Origin: JACCZX01 sp963791315
GTDB lineage: Bacteria; Pseudomonadota; Gammaproteobacteria; Burkholderiales; Burkholderiaceae_F
Length of the DNA stretch: 64,000 nt
NCBI GenBank assembly: GCA_963791315.1
Contig: CAWBRQ010000001.1
Span: forward strand, 206,097 to 270,096
Direction of reading: 5' to 3'
Positions 9,864-18,656 of the stretch are shown here, in pieces (within the stretch, counting starts at the first letter, position 1; every line of letters starts with the position of its first letter). The notes beneath the pieces are model-generated. The model was not told the origin of the DNA and ran no database searches. It saw only the letters and a list, made by a program, of their open reading frames with translations. The translations under genes and the position numbers were made by a program.

Positions 9864-10947
9864 ATGGCGGACGGGGAGACCGCAACGGATCGTTACGCTG
9901 TCAACGGCCTGAGAAGTTTCGCGCACGCACTCTTGGTGGGCGCTGGTCTTGATACTGAAATGGCAAGCGTGGTCGCCGACGTCCTCGTTGAGGGTGATCT
10001 GCTGGGACACGATACGCATGGGCTAGCGCTGCTCGCGTCCTACCTGCGTGAGCTCGAAGCCGGAACGATGACGAGGAGCGGATCTCGTAGCGTCATCGAG
10101 CAGCGCAAAGCCAGTGCCACTCTGGGATGGCGGCCGCTTGCCTGGGCCGTGGCTGACTCGATTGGCAATCGATGATGCGATCCAACGAGCACGCGACTTC
10201 GGAACCGGCACTGTTGTCATTCGCCGCAGCCACCACATCGCGTGCCTCGCTGCCTACTTGATGCACGCAACCGAGCGCGGTTTCGTCCTGCTTCTTTCTT
10301 GTTCCGATCCGAATGCAGCGAGCGTCGCGCCGCACGGCGGAACGCGCGCGGTCTTCACCCCTAATCCGATCGCGTTCGGATTTCCGACTGCAGGGGATCC
10401 GGTGTTGATCGATCTGTCAGCATCGTTGACCACCAACGGCATGACGGCCCGACTGCACAAGAGCGGGAAACGCCTCGCCCACCCCTGGTTAATGACGGCA
10501 GACGGCGATGTCACTGATGACCCGGCGGTGTTGTTCTCCGAACCGCGCGGCACGATATTGCCCGCTGGTGGCATCGACGCAGGGCACAAGGGCTACGCGC
10601 TCGCGTTGATCGTTGAAATTCTGACCGGAGCACTCGCGGGCCACGGCCGCGCCGACGCCAAGGAAGGATGGGGCGCGACGGTTTTCGTGCAGGCGATTGA
10701 TCCGTCAGCGTTCGGGGGGCTCGATGCGTTTGTCCGGCAAGCCGAGTGGATCGCGCAGGCGTGCCGTGACAATCCGTCGCGCGCAGGTGTCGACGCGGTT
10801 CGCATGCCCGGCGAGCGCGGCCTTGCCAAGCGCCGCGATCAGCTCGCGCACGGAGTCGCGCTGCAGGCGGACATCCTGCCCGGGTTGCATCAATGGTCTA
10901 AGCGGCTTTCGGTCCCGATGCCGGTTTCAATGCCGACATCGCTTTGA
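9864..10947 (+). CDS. Malate/L-lactate dehydrogenase family oxidoreductase, one frameshift
   Basis: An NAD(P)-dependent oxidoreductase of the Ldh2/malate-ureidoglycolate-type family, about 360 residues after correction. The N-terminal part (FAHALLVGAGL, VEGDLLGHDTHGLALL) contains the family's DxxGHxxHG-type motif. The rest (RRSHHIACLAAYL, NPIAFGFPTAGDPVLIDLS, GHKGYALALIVEILTGALAG) is in the neighbouring frame. Dropping one G from the GGG at 10124-10126 joins the two as ATLDGGRLPGPWLTRLAIDD, so this is most likely a homopolymer error. The following aminotransferase gene starts 31 bases downstream in the same direction. Substrates are likely 2-hydroxy or 2-keto acids. Confidence 0.88.
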
Positions 10948-10978
10948 CCGGATAATCCGGCTCCCCACGGAGCCGAAA

Positions 10979-12151
10979 ATGATTCGACCAACGATCGACG
11001 CACTGCCGGCGTCGCGTATCCGCGAAGTTGCCAATGCTGGCATCGGCCGCTCCGACATTCTTAAGTTCTGGTTCGGTGAAGGCGATCAGGTCACCCCCGC
11101 CTTCATCCGAGACGCTGCCAAGAAGGCGCTCGACGCTGGTGAAACGTTTTACAACCATAACCTCGGTCTGATCGAGCTACGTGAGGCGCTGGCTGCGTAC
11201 GCCAACCGTTTGCACGCTCCGGTTGAACGCATCGACGTCGACCGCATTGCCGTCACCAGCGCCGGCGTGCACGCGTTATCGCTGATCGATCAGGCGCTGA
11301 TCGATCCCGGCGATCGCGTCGTCATCGTCACGCCGGTGTGGCCGAACCTGACCGCGATGCCTCGCATCATGAGCGCGGAGGTCGTACCCGTCTCATTGAC
11401 TTGCCAAAAGGGCGTGTGGTCGCTCGACCTGCAGCAACTACTCGACGCCGCGACTCCCAACACTCGAATCGTGCTGGTGAACTCGCCTAACAATCCGACC
11501 GGCTGGACGATGCCGCAGCACGACTGGGATCAACTGCTCGCGCACTGCCGCCGGCACGGCATTTGGCTCGTCAGCGACGATGCGTACGAGCGCATCGTGT
11601 TCGAACCGTCGTTGACCATCAACGGCCACGCACCGAGCGTGCTGTCGCAGATCAATGACGATGATCGCGTGATCAGCGCCAACACATTTTCAAAGAGCTG
11701 GACGATGACCGGCTGGCGGCTCGGTTGGATCGTTGCGCCACGCCGCTTTATCGCGCAGCTCGGCAAGGTGATCGAGTTCAATACATCGTGCGCGCCGCCG
11801 TTCGTGCAGCGCGCGGGTCTGATCGCTGTCAATGACGGCGAGTCGTGCGTCCAGCAAACCGTCGCACGCCTGCACGCGTCGCGCGATCTGCTCGTGGCGG
11901 CGCTAGCGGCCGTGCCGGGGGTCGAAGTCGCGCCGCCGCCGGGCGCGATGTACCTGTTCTTCCGCATCGCCGGCCGCAGCGACGACAGCATCGCATTCGC
12001 GAAGCAACTGGTGGCCGAAGCGGGCCTCGGTATCGCACCCGGCGCCGCGTTCGGCCCGGAAGGCGAAGGCTATTTGCGCTGGTGCTTCGCCGCATCCGAA
12101 GAATTGCTGACGCAAGGTGCGTCGCGATTGGCTGGATTCATGACCCGTTAG
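10979..12151 (+). CDS. PLP-dependent aminotransferase, class I/II
   Basis: A 390-residue fold-type I aminotransferase. Family landmarks are the substrate/ring-stacking region YNHNLGLIELREALA, the asparagine and proline of NSPNNPTGW, the aspartate of VSDDAYERI, the PLP-binding lysine in NTFSKSWTMTGWRLGW, and the C-terminal substrate arginine in YLRWCFA. The ATG at 10979 places a normal N-terminus before MIRPTIDALPAS; further in-frame upstream sequence belongs to the previous gene. With the Ldh2-like gene just upstream it could interconvert an amino acid, its 2-keto acid and the hydroxy acid. The exact amino donor cannot be read. Confidence 0.93.
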   Translation: MIRPTIDALPASRIREVANAGIGRSDILKFWFGEGDQVTPAFIRDAAKKALDAGETFYNHNLGLIELREALAAYANRLHAPVERIDVDRIAVTSAGVHALSLIDQALIDPGDRVVIVTPVWPNLTAMPRIMSAEVVPVSLTCQKGVWSLDLQQLLDAATPNTRIVLVNSPNNPTGWTMPQHDWDQLLAHCRRHGIWLVSDDAYERIVFEPSLTINGHAPSVLSQINDDDRVISANTFSKSWTMTGWRLGWIVAPRRFIAQLGKVIEFNTSCAPPFVQRAGLIAVNDGESCVQQTVARLHASRDLLVAALAAVPGVEVAPPPGAMYLFFRIAGRSDDSIAFAKQLVAEAGLGIAPGAAFGPEGEGYLRWCFAASEELLTQGASRLAGFMTR

Positions 12152-12214
12152 ACGTTCGCCTTCTCCGCAGCCGCGGCCGGTTCATCCAAACCGAGCGGTC
12201 AGCCGTATGGATAG

Positions 12215-12233
12215 CTGGAACAGTCGATTCCAG
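12215..12233. promoter_or_regulatory. Inverted repeat before the DUF4331 operon
   Basis: CTGGAA and TTCCAG form a perfect 6-bp inverted repeat with a 7-base spacer, 31 bases before the DUF4331 start codon. It could be an operator for the four-gene operon. No regulator is known, and a match of this size can occur by chance. Confidence 0.25.
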
Positions 12234-12263
12234 TTCATTTCCGTTTCGGCCAAGGAGACAGGT

Positions 12264-13760
12264 ATGTCAAGAAGATCACAGCGGGTCGCGCCGTTTGCAT
12301 TGGTTGCGCTGGCCGCGTTGGGCGCCGCATCGGTCGCCCCGCAGGCAACCGCGTCGAGCCATCGCGAAGCGCCGTTCATTACGACGGTGCCAAAGGTGGA
12401 CGCCACCGACTTTTATATGTTTCGCTCATACGAGCCGGGCCGCGCCGGGTACGTGACGATGGTCGCGAACTACGTCCCGCTGCAGGACGCCTATGGCGGC
12501 CCGAACTATTTTTCTCTCGACCCCAACGCGTTGTACGAGATTCACATCGACAACAACGGCAACGGCGTCGAAGACATCACTTTTCAGTTCCGCTTCAAGA
12601 ACAGCCTGGCCGACATTACGTTGCCCATCGCCGGCAAGAACATCTCAATCCCGCTGGTGCAGGCCGGCACGATTTCGGCCTCGAGCAACGCTGCGCTCAA
12701 TTTGAAAGAGACCTATCAGGTCGATGTCGTGCGCGGCGACCGACGCACAGGAATGCGGCAACCCGTGCTCAGCACCGGTGGCGCGCGCGATCTGGTGAAG
12801 CCGTTCGATTTCATCGGCACCAAGACTTTCGGATCGGTCGCCCAATATGAAGCGTATGCGGCGCAAAGTATTCACACGATCAACATTCCCGGCTGCGCCA
12901 ATCCGGCTAAGGTGTTTGTCGGCCAACGCAAAGACCCGTTTGTAATTGCGCTCGGCAAAGTGTTCGACTTGCTGAACCTCAATCCGCTGGCCGCATCCGG
13001 CGGTGTCGACGACCTGGCTGACAAGAACGTCACCAGCATCATTCTGGAAGTCGAAGCGTCGTGCCTGACCGCCGGCGGCGATCCTGTGATTGGGGGCTGG
13101 ACCACGGCGAGTCTGCGGCAAGGGCGGTTGCTCAACGGCAACCCGCCGTCGGGCCACTCGGTGACTGCCAGGGAAGGCGGTGCGTGGGTACAGGTGTCGC
13201 GTCTAGGCATGCCGCTCGTTAACGAAGTCGTGATCGGCCTTAAAGACAAAGACAAGTTCAATTCGTCGAAGCCAAAGGACGATGGCCAGTTTGCCGACTA
13301 CGTGACAAACCCGACGTTCCCGGCGCTGGTCGAAATTCTGTTTACGTCCGCGGGCGTGCGCGCGCCGACCAAGTTCCCGCGCCAAGACTTGGTGACTGCC
13401 TTTTTGACCGGTGTTCCCGGATTGAACAAGCCCGTTACTGTCACGGCCTCCGAGATGCTGCGCCTGAATACGTCGATCGCGCCGCTGCCGAAGGGATCGC
13501 AGAATTCGCTTGGCGTATTGGCGGGCGATAACGCAGGCTTCCCGAATGGGCGTCGCCCCGGCGATGACATCGTTGATATCACGGTGCGCGTTGCAATGGG
13601 TGTGCTGTGCACGCTGAACATGCCGGCTGCATTCGGTTGCGTTCCTGCCGATGCGCCGTCGGGTGGATTGGCTTACACCGACAACGGCACGGTGATTACC
13701 GATGCGCTGTTCGGTGCCGCCTTCCCGTACCTCGCCACGCCGCTTCCCGGCGGACAGTAG
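12264..13760 (+). CDS. DUF4331 domain exported protein
   Basis: A 498-residue exported protein. The ATG at 12264 has an AGGAG ribosome site 7 bases upstream and begins a signal peptide (RVAPFALVALAALGAASVAP, ending near ATASSHREAP). The mature start SSHREAPFIT and the following DATDFYMFRSYEPGR, with the aspartate-rich HIDNNGNGVEDITFQFRF, are typical of DUF4331, whose members bind an unknown ligand or metal in the envelope. Neighbours are a small lipoprotein, a TPR protein and a HupE/UreJ-like membrane protein. I recall this set recurring together in proteobacteria, which hints at a metal-linked envelope function. That role is inference. Confidence 0.9.
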   Translation: MSRRSQRVAPFALVALAALGAASVAPQATASSHREAPFITTVPKVDATDFYMFRSYEPGRAGYVTMVANYVPLQDAYGGPNYFSLDPNALYEIHIDNNGNGVEDITFQFRFKNSLADITLPIAGKNISIPLVQAGTISASSNAALNLKETYQVDVVRGDRRTGMRQPVLSTGGARDLVKPFDFIGTKTFGSVAQYEAYAAQSIHTINIPGCANPAKVFVGQRKDPFVIALGKVFDLLNLNPLAASGGVDDLADKNVTSIILEVEASCLTAGGDPVIGGWTTASLRQGRLLNGNPPSGHSVTAREGGAWVQVSRLGMPLVNEVVIGLKDKDKFNSSKPKDDGQFADYVTNPTFPALVEILFTSAGVRAPTKFPRQDLVTAFLTGVPGLNKPVTVTASEMLRLNTSIAPLPKGSQNSLGVLAGDNAGFPNGRRPGDDIVDITVRVAMGVLCTLNMPAAFGCVPADAPSGGLAYTDNGTVITDALFGAAFPYLATPLPGGQ

Positions 13761-13768
13761 GAGACGCG

Positions 13769-14050
13769 ATGAACACTCTGCATCGATTGAAAACGTTGGC
13801 TGCCACGTGCGCTGCCGTGATGCTGATCGCAGGCTGCGGCTCATCGTCGGACGACTCGACGCCTCCTCCTACGCCTGCGCCAATAGACACGATGGCGCAG
13901 GAAGACGCGGCGGCATCGGCCAGCGTCGCTGGACTCATCGCCTTCATTCAGGGCTTGATCGCATCGTTGACATCGGACACCAATGAGCCACGCAACGTCG
14001 GTGGAATCACGCCGCCGGTTACTGAAGCCGCAGAGCCCGCTGCGATCTAG
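13769..14050 (+). CDS. Small lipoprotein of the DUF4331 operon
   Basis: A 93-residue lipoprotein with signal LAATCAAVMLIAGCGSSS (cysteine near residue 23), starting 8 bases after the DUF4331 stop. After the lipobox comes a Pro/Thr linker and one amphipathic or hydrophobic segment (SVAGLIAFIQGLIASLT). The tail is short. A rho-independent terminator-like hairpin lies 20 bases after the stop codon. The function is unknown; position suggests a partner of the DUF4331 protein. Confidence 0.75.
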   Translation: MNTLHRLKTLAATCAAVMLIAGCGSSSDDSTPPPTPAPIDTMAQEDAAASASVAGLIAFIQGLIASLTSDTNEPRNVGGITPPVTEAAEPAAI

Positions 14051-15227
14051 CGTCGTACATAGCCTCGCACAGCGCTCGGCCCGACTACGCCGGGCGCTTT
14101 TTATTGCGCTGTGCTTGGTGGTGGGTCTCGCAGTCGCCGTCGAGGGGCCACGCGAACCGCCAAGCGATGAAGTGGTCGAGACGCAGCTCTTGCCCAAAGC
14201 GGTGAAGCAGTCTGTGCAAAAGCTCAGTCGTCAAACGATCAACGCAGGTGCGGCTGCCAGCGTCAGCCCGGCGCAGCGCATCGATGTCGCGCGCCGGATG
14301 ATACAAGCGGGTCGCGCCAGCGGCGATCCGCGCACGCTCGGCTATGCAGAAGCGGAACTTAGCGGCGCTCCCGACAGTGGGGCGCTCGGGGTTGAAGTAC
14401 TGGTGCTGCGCGCAACGATCGAACAAAGCCGGCATCGGTTCGACACCGCACTTGCTTTGCTCGATCGCGCCATCCAGCAGTCGCCATCGCACGTTCAGGC
14501 ACGGCTGACACACGCCTCGATCGCGCACGTGCGCGGAGATCTGGCTGCTGCACGCGCTGACTGCAGCGCGTTGCGTGCACCGGCGGCCGCAGTCGCCGGG
14601 ATCTGCGACGCCATCGGAGATTCGCTGAGCGGTAAGAATGCACAGGCGCTACAGGCGCTTGCAGCTGTGACCGACCCGGCGTTGCGAAGCTGGACGCTGT
14701 CGCTTGCAGGTGAAATTCATGAGCAACAAGGCGCGCTTGATTCTGCGGTCCGCTCATACACCGCATCGCTCGCGCTCGACAGGGATTTGTACACCGCGGT
14801 CGCACTTGCCAATGCCTTGATCGAGCAGCAACGCTGGCCCTCGGCCGAAGCCGTGCTGGCGCCATTACCGTCAACCGACGCGGTGCTGCTAGGGCGTTGG
14901 ATTGCGGCGCGCAGGCAGCAACACCCTGCCAACCACTTGCAAGCGCAGCTAGCGGACCGGTTCGCCGCGGCGCAGGCGCGGGGTGAGCTGCTGCACGCGC
15001 GCGAGGCGGCCTTGTTCGCACTCGAACTCGGCGATAGCGCTCGCGCGTTAACGCTCGCTCGCCGGAATTGGAACGATCAGCGAGAGCCCGCGGATCTGCG
15101 CATCCTTGCATCCGTCGCGCGAGCCAGCGGCGACGCGGACGCGCTGGCCGAAGTGCGACAGTGGATCTCACGCACCGGCCTGCGCGACGTGCGAGTCGAG
15201 CGCGCGCTACAGCGCGGCAAAAGCTGA
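13983..15227 (+). CDS. TPR-repeat protein with N-terminal membrane anchor
   Basis: A protein of up to 414 residues. A basic N-terminus is followed by one hydrophobic helix (ALFIALCLVVGLAVAVEG, about residues 37-55), then repeated helical pairs with the TPR pattern, such as RFDTALALLDRAIQQSP and GALDSAVRSYTASLALDRDL. The ATG at 13983 overlaps the small lipoprotein gene by 68 bases. A start further down would lose the basic residues before the membrane helix, so the long form is kept with reserve. A terminator-like hairpin falls inside these first codons. It ends in a TGATG overlap with the HupE-like gene, so those two are translationally coupled. Confidence 0.75.
   Translation: MSHATSVESRRRLLKPQSPLRSSVVHSLAQRSARLRRALFIALCLVVGLAVAVEGPREPPSDEVVETQLLPKAVKQSVQKLSRQTINAGAAASVSPAQRIDVARRMIQAGRASGDPRTLGYAEAELSGAPDSGALGVEVLVLRATIEQSRHRFDTALALLDRAIQQSPSHVQARLTHASIAHVRGDLAAARADCSALRAPAAAVAGICDAIGDSLSGKNAQALQALAAVTDPALRSWTLSLAGEIHEQQGALDSAVRSYTASLALDRDLYTAVALANALIEQQRWPSAEAVLAPLPSTDAVLLGRWIAARRQQHPANHLQAQLADRFAAAQARGELLHAREAALFALELGDSARALTLARRNWNDQREPADLRILASVARASGDADALAEVRQWISRTGLRDVRVERALQRGKS
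14071..14103 (+). terminator. Terminator-like hairpin inside the DUF4331 operon
   Basis: AGCGCTCGGC and GCCGGGCGCT form a 10-bp stem with one G-U pair and an 8-base loop, followed by TTTTTTA. It lies 20 bases after the small-lipoprotein stop, but inside the predicted 5' end of the TPR gene. It would make expression of the TPR and HupE-like genes lower than that of DUF4331 and the lipoprotein, or conditional on translation of the TPR start. Confidence 0.6.
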
Positions 15228-16387
15228 TGCGGCTTCGCGCGCTTCAAAGCATGCTGCGAGCGGGGCTCAGTGCGCTTGCATTCGGGCTTGCTTCGCTGAG
15301 CAGCTCTGGCGTCAACGCCCATTCGACGAGCACCGCCTATCTCGAGGTCGGCGAAAGCTCGGCGGGCACGCCGACGTTGCAATGGCGAATCGCCTTGCGT
15401 GATCTCGATGCGCTGCTTGATCTGGACGCGAACTCCGACGGACAGTTGCTATGGGGTGAAGTCATCGATCGAGCAAAAGATATCGACGCATTGGCAGCGT
15501 CAGCAATCACCGTCAAGAGCGGTGCGAATGTCTGCACGCTGGGTTTCAATCAGCCTCGCTATGTGCGCATAGCCGATGCGGGTTACGCGCAGCTCGACGC
15601 CGCGCCGGTGTGCGACGCGACCGGCCCGTTGACGCTCGCCTATCGGCTATTCGAGAGCGTCGATCCCTCGCATCGCGTCTTGCTGACAATGCGCGGCGTA
15701 TCCGAGCCGCGCATCGTCGCACCGGGCGCGACAGTAACGCTGACCGCGGCCAACCGCGCAACCGAGGCTCGAAGCAGCTTCGCTGGATTCCTGTTCAGTG
15801 GCATCGCGCACATTGCGGGTGGCTATGACCATGTCTTGTTTCTGCTGTGCCTGTTGCTGCCTGCCGTGCTGCAGCGATCGACCCAGACGCGTCGCTGGGT
15901 CGGAAGCGAGAATCTGACCAGTGCGCTCGTCGCGGTTATCTGGATCGCAACCGCATTCACGGTCGCGCACTCGTTAACACTGGCGCTCGCAACCTTCGGT
16001 GTTATCCGCATCCCGGCGAGTGTGATCGAGCCGATGATTGCGCTGACGATCCTGGCGACCGCGTTGAATAACGTGTGGCCGGTCGTAACGCGGCGGCTCG
16101 CCGTCGTTGCGTTCGTTTTCGGCCTGATCCACGGGTTCGGATTTGCCGAAGTCCTCGCGCCTTTGTCGCTACCACGGAGCGAACTCGGATGGGCGCTGCT
16201 CGGCTTCAATCTCGGGGTCGAGGCCGGGCAACTTGCAATCGTCGCCAGCGCATTCCTGGTGCTCGCCATGCTGCGCCGCTGGTCGGGCTATACGCGCTGG
16301 GTTATGGGCTTCGGCTCGATGTTGATCGCTGTCGTTGCAACGCTGTGGTTTATCGAGCGCGCGTTCGACGTCCCTCTCCTCGGCTAA
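15227..16387 (+). CDS. HupE/UreJ-family membrane protein
   Basis: A 386-residue protein with an N-terminal signal (LSALAFGLASLSSSGVNAHS), a periplasmic domain of about 170 residues and then six to seven membrane helices. The first helix block contains GIAHIAGGYDHVLFLLCLLLP, with the histidines (AHIxxGxDHxLF) that define the HupE/UreJ family. A second set is HSLTLALATFGVIRIP and LIHGFGFAEVLAP. Family members are linked to nickel or cobalt uptake near hydrogenase and urease genes, though no such enzyme is in this window. Coupled by TGATG to the TPR gene. The 3' end is 2 bases from the convergent M3 peptidase gene. Confidence 0.88.
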   Translation: MRLRALQSMLRAGLSALAFGLASLSSSGVNAHSTSTAYLEVGESSAGTPTLQWRIALRDLDALLDLDANSDGQLLWGEVIDRAKDIDALAASAITVKSGANVCTLGFNQPRYVRIADAGYAQLDAAPVCDATGPLTLAYRLFESVDPSHRVLLTMRGVSEPRIVAPGATVTLTAANRATEARSSFAGFLFSGIAHIAGGYDHVLFLLCLLLPAVLQRSTQTRRWVGSENLTSALVAVIWIATAFTVAHSLTLALATFGVIRIPASVIEPMIALTILATALNNVWPVVTRRLAVVAFVFGLIHGFGFAEVLAPLSLPRSELGWALLGFNLGVEAGQLAIVASAFLVLAMLRRWSGYTRWVMGFGSMLIAVVATLWFIERAFDVPLLG

Positions 16388-16389
16388 AT

Positions 16390-18444
16390 TCAGGCGGGCT
16401 GCTGTTCGACCAATCCGCGCTTGATCAGCAGTGGCTCAACGGACGCATCGCGCCCGCGAAACGCGCGGTATGCAGCGCGCGGCTCGATCGTGTTGCCTGA
16501 CGAGTAAACATACTTCAGCAGGCGCGCAGCAACCGCGGGATCGAACGGGTTGCCAGCCTCGACAAACGCGTCGAAGCCGTCGGCATCGAGCACTTCCGCC
16601 CACATATAGACGTAGTAGCCCGCTGCGTAGCTGGAGCTCGAAAACAGGTGACCAAAGTGTGGCAGGCGATGACGCAGCACCATCTCGCGCGGCATCCCCA
16701 GACGGGCAAGCTCGTCCTTTTCGAACCGGGTGATGTCAATACCGTCGTCCGTCGCTTCAGCGTGCAGCGCCATGTCCAGCAACGCGCACGCGGTGTATTC
16801 GACCGTCTCGAACCCCTTATTGAAATGTTGCGCACGCCGCAGCCGCTCAATCAACTCATCTGGAATTGGCACATCAGTGTCAACGTGCAGCGCGTGCTTC
16901 TTCAGCACCTCGCGCTCGAGAGCCCAGTGTTCAAACAATTGTGACGGGAGTTCTACGAAGTCACGCAGCACGCGTGTGCCAGACAGCCGCTCATAGGTCA
17001 CCTGCGACAACAGGCCGTGCAAACCGTGACCAAACTCATGGAACAGCGTACGAACGTCGTCAAGCGACAGCAGCGTCGGCGCACCCTTGGCGAAGTTGTT
17101 GTTGTTGACCACGATCGGCAAGATGTCGCCGTCGATGCGAGACTGCGAGCGATAGTTGCTCATCCAGGCGCCGCCACGCTTGGTCGGGCGCGCGAAGTTG
17201 TCGTGCAGGAACACGCCAATCGGATACTCGCCGCGCCGCACTTCGTAGACGCGTACGTCGGGGTGATATGCCGCGATGTCGGGCCGCGCGACGAAATCGA
17301 TTCCGAATAGACGATGGGCGCAATCGAACGCTGCCTCGACCATTCGATCGAGCGCGAAGTACGGTTTGACCATCGCGTCGTCGATGTCATAGCGCTGCTT
17401 GCGCACGAGCTCGGCGTAATAGCGCCAGTCCCACGGCGCGATGTCGGCCGACTCGCCGCGAGCGATTGCGATCGCGCGCAGCGCCTGGACTTCTTCGGCC
17501 GCTTTCGACTTCGCCGGCTCCCACACGTTTTCGAGCAGCTTCGCGACCGCGTCCGGCTTGCCCGCCATCCGGTCGATCAGCGCGTAGTCGGCAAAGTTCG
17601 CATAGCCATTAAGCCGTGCCTGTTCGGTGCGCAACTTCAGGATTTCGCGTGCGATCGGGCGATTGTCGTGCGGACCGTCATTTTCGCCGCGCCGAGTCCA
17701 CGCATTGAATGCCTGTTCGCGCAGATCGCGCCGTTCGGAGTGCGTCAAGAACGGAACAATCAATGATCGGCTGAGCGTGATTGCGAAGGCGTCCGGCCTG
17801 CCGTGCTGCTCGGCCGCAGTTTTCGCAGCGGCACGCACCGTCTCAGGCAGACCCTTTAAGTCGTCTTCGCCGTCCAGCCACAGACACCACTCGGCTTCGT
17901 CGGCCAGCACGTTTTGCGAGAACGCGGTTTGAAGCTGTGCGAGGCGCTCGACAATTTCGCTCAATCGATTCTTGGCTTCAAGCGAGAGTCGCGCACCGGC
18001 CAGCACCGAGTCCAGATGCACACGCTCGAGCAACCGCATCTGCTCGGCATTCAACGACAACGTCTCGCGTTTCGAATGAAGCTCGTCGATACGCGCAAAC
18101 AGTTTCTGATCGAGCAGAATCGCATTTTCATGCGCGGCCAGTCTCGGCGCGACATCGCGCTCGACCGCCTGCAATGCCGGCGACGTTTCGGACGCCGTCA
18201 GATTGAAGAACAGTTGCTCGGTGCGAGTTAGCAGGCGGCCGCTGCGGTCGAGCGCTGCAATCGTGTTCTCAAACGTCGGCGCGGCGGATGCATTGGCGAT
18301 GCGTTCAATCTCGGCCCGATGCGCGAGCATCGCATGTTCGAACGCGGGTCCGAAATGTTCGTGGCGCACCTGCTCGAACGGTGGCAGGCCAAACGGTTCG
18401 TCCCAAGCTTGTAACAGCGGATTTTTGTGATCGGTGGCGCTCAT
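16390..18444 (-). CDS. M3-family zinc metallopeptidase (Dcp/oligopeptidase A type)
   Basis: A 684-residue cytoplasmic metallopeptidase with no signal peptide. The zinc motif is in LFHEFGHGLHGLL (about residue 460), with the third ligand glutamate downstream in the FVELPSQLFEHW helix. The length, the N-terminus (NPLLQAWDEPFGLPPFEQV) and the C-terminal YYVYMWAEVLDADGFDAF match peptidyl-dipeptidase Dcp and oligopeptidase A, which degrade short peptides. Dcp is slightly favoured by the C-terminal motif. It stands alone, convergent with the HupE-like gene and divergent from the DUF1800 gene. Confidence 0.93.
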   Translation of the reverse strand: MSATDHKNPLLQAWDEPFGLPPFEQVRHEHFGPAFEHAMLAHRAEIERIANASAAPTFENTIAALDRSGRLLTRTEQLFFNLTASETSPALQAVERDVAPRLAAHENAILLDQKLFARIDELHSKRETLSLNAEQMRLLERVHLDSVLAGARLSLEAKNRLSEIVERLAQLQTAFSQNVLADEAEWCLWLDGEDDLKGLPETVRAAAKTAAEQHGRPDAFAITLSRSLIVPFLTHSERRDLREQAFNAWTRRGENDGPHDNRPIAREILKLRTEQARLNGYANFADYALIDRMAGKPDAVAKLLENVWEPAKSKAAEEVQALRAIAIARGESADIAPWDWRYYAELVRKQRYDIDDAMVKPYFALDRMVEAAFDCAHRLFGIDFVARPDIAAYHPDVRVYEVRRGEYPIGVFLHDNFARPTKRGGAWMSNYRSQSRIDGDILPIVVNNNNFAKGAPTLLSLDDVRTLFHEFGHGLHGLLSQVTYERLSGTRVLRDFVELPSQLFEHWALEREVLKKHALHVDTDVPIPDELIERLRRAQHFNKGFETVEYTACALLDMALHAEATDDGIDITRFEKDELARLGMPREMVLRHRLPHFGHLFSSSSYAAGYYVYMWAEVLDADGFDAFVEAGNPFDPAVAARLLKYVYSSGNTIEPRAAYRAFRGRDASVEPLLIKRGLVEQQPA

Positions 18445-18570
18445 AGACAGAAGACTTTCGTGTGACCGCTAACGATACCGAATCGTCCGCTGATCCGCGA
18501 ACGTGTGCAGCGCTTCGGCGCGACGCCGACAGACTTTAGGGCCGGCCCGCCGTCAATCACGCGCCTGAGG

Positions 18571-18594
18571 TTTACAAGCGTTTCGCTTTGTAAA
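18571..18594. promoter_or_regulatory. Palindrome in the DUF1800 promoter region
   Basis: TTTACAAGCG, three bases, then CGCTTTGTAAA form a near-perfect inverted repeat (one extra T), 63 bases before the DUF1800 start. It is the only AT-rich dyad in the 212-bp gap between the divergent M3 peptidase and DUF1800 genes, so it is a reasonable operator candidate. Confidence 0.35.
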
Positions 18595-18656
18595 GTTTCT
18601 TTCACGAATTCGGCATACGGACGACATTACCTCTCACGGATGGATTGGGAGAACAA

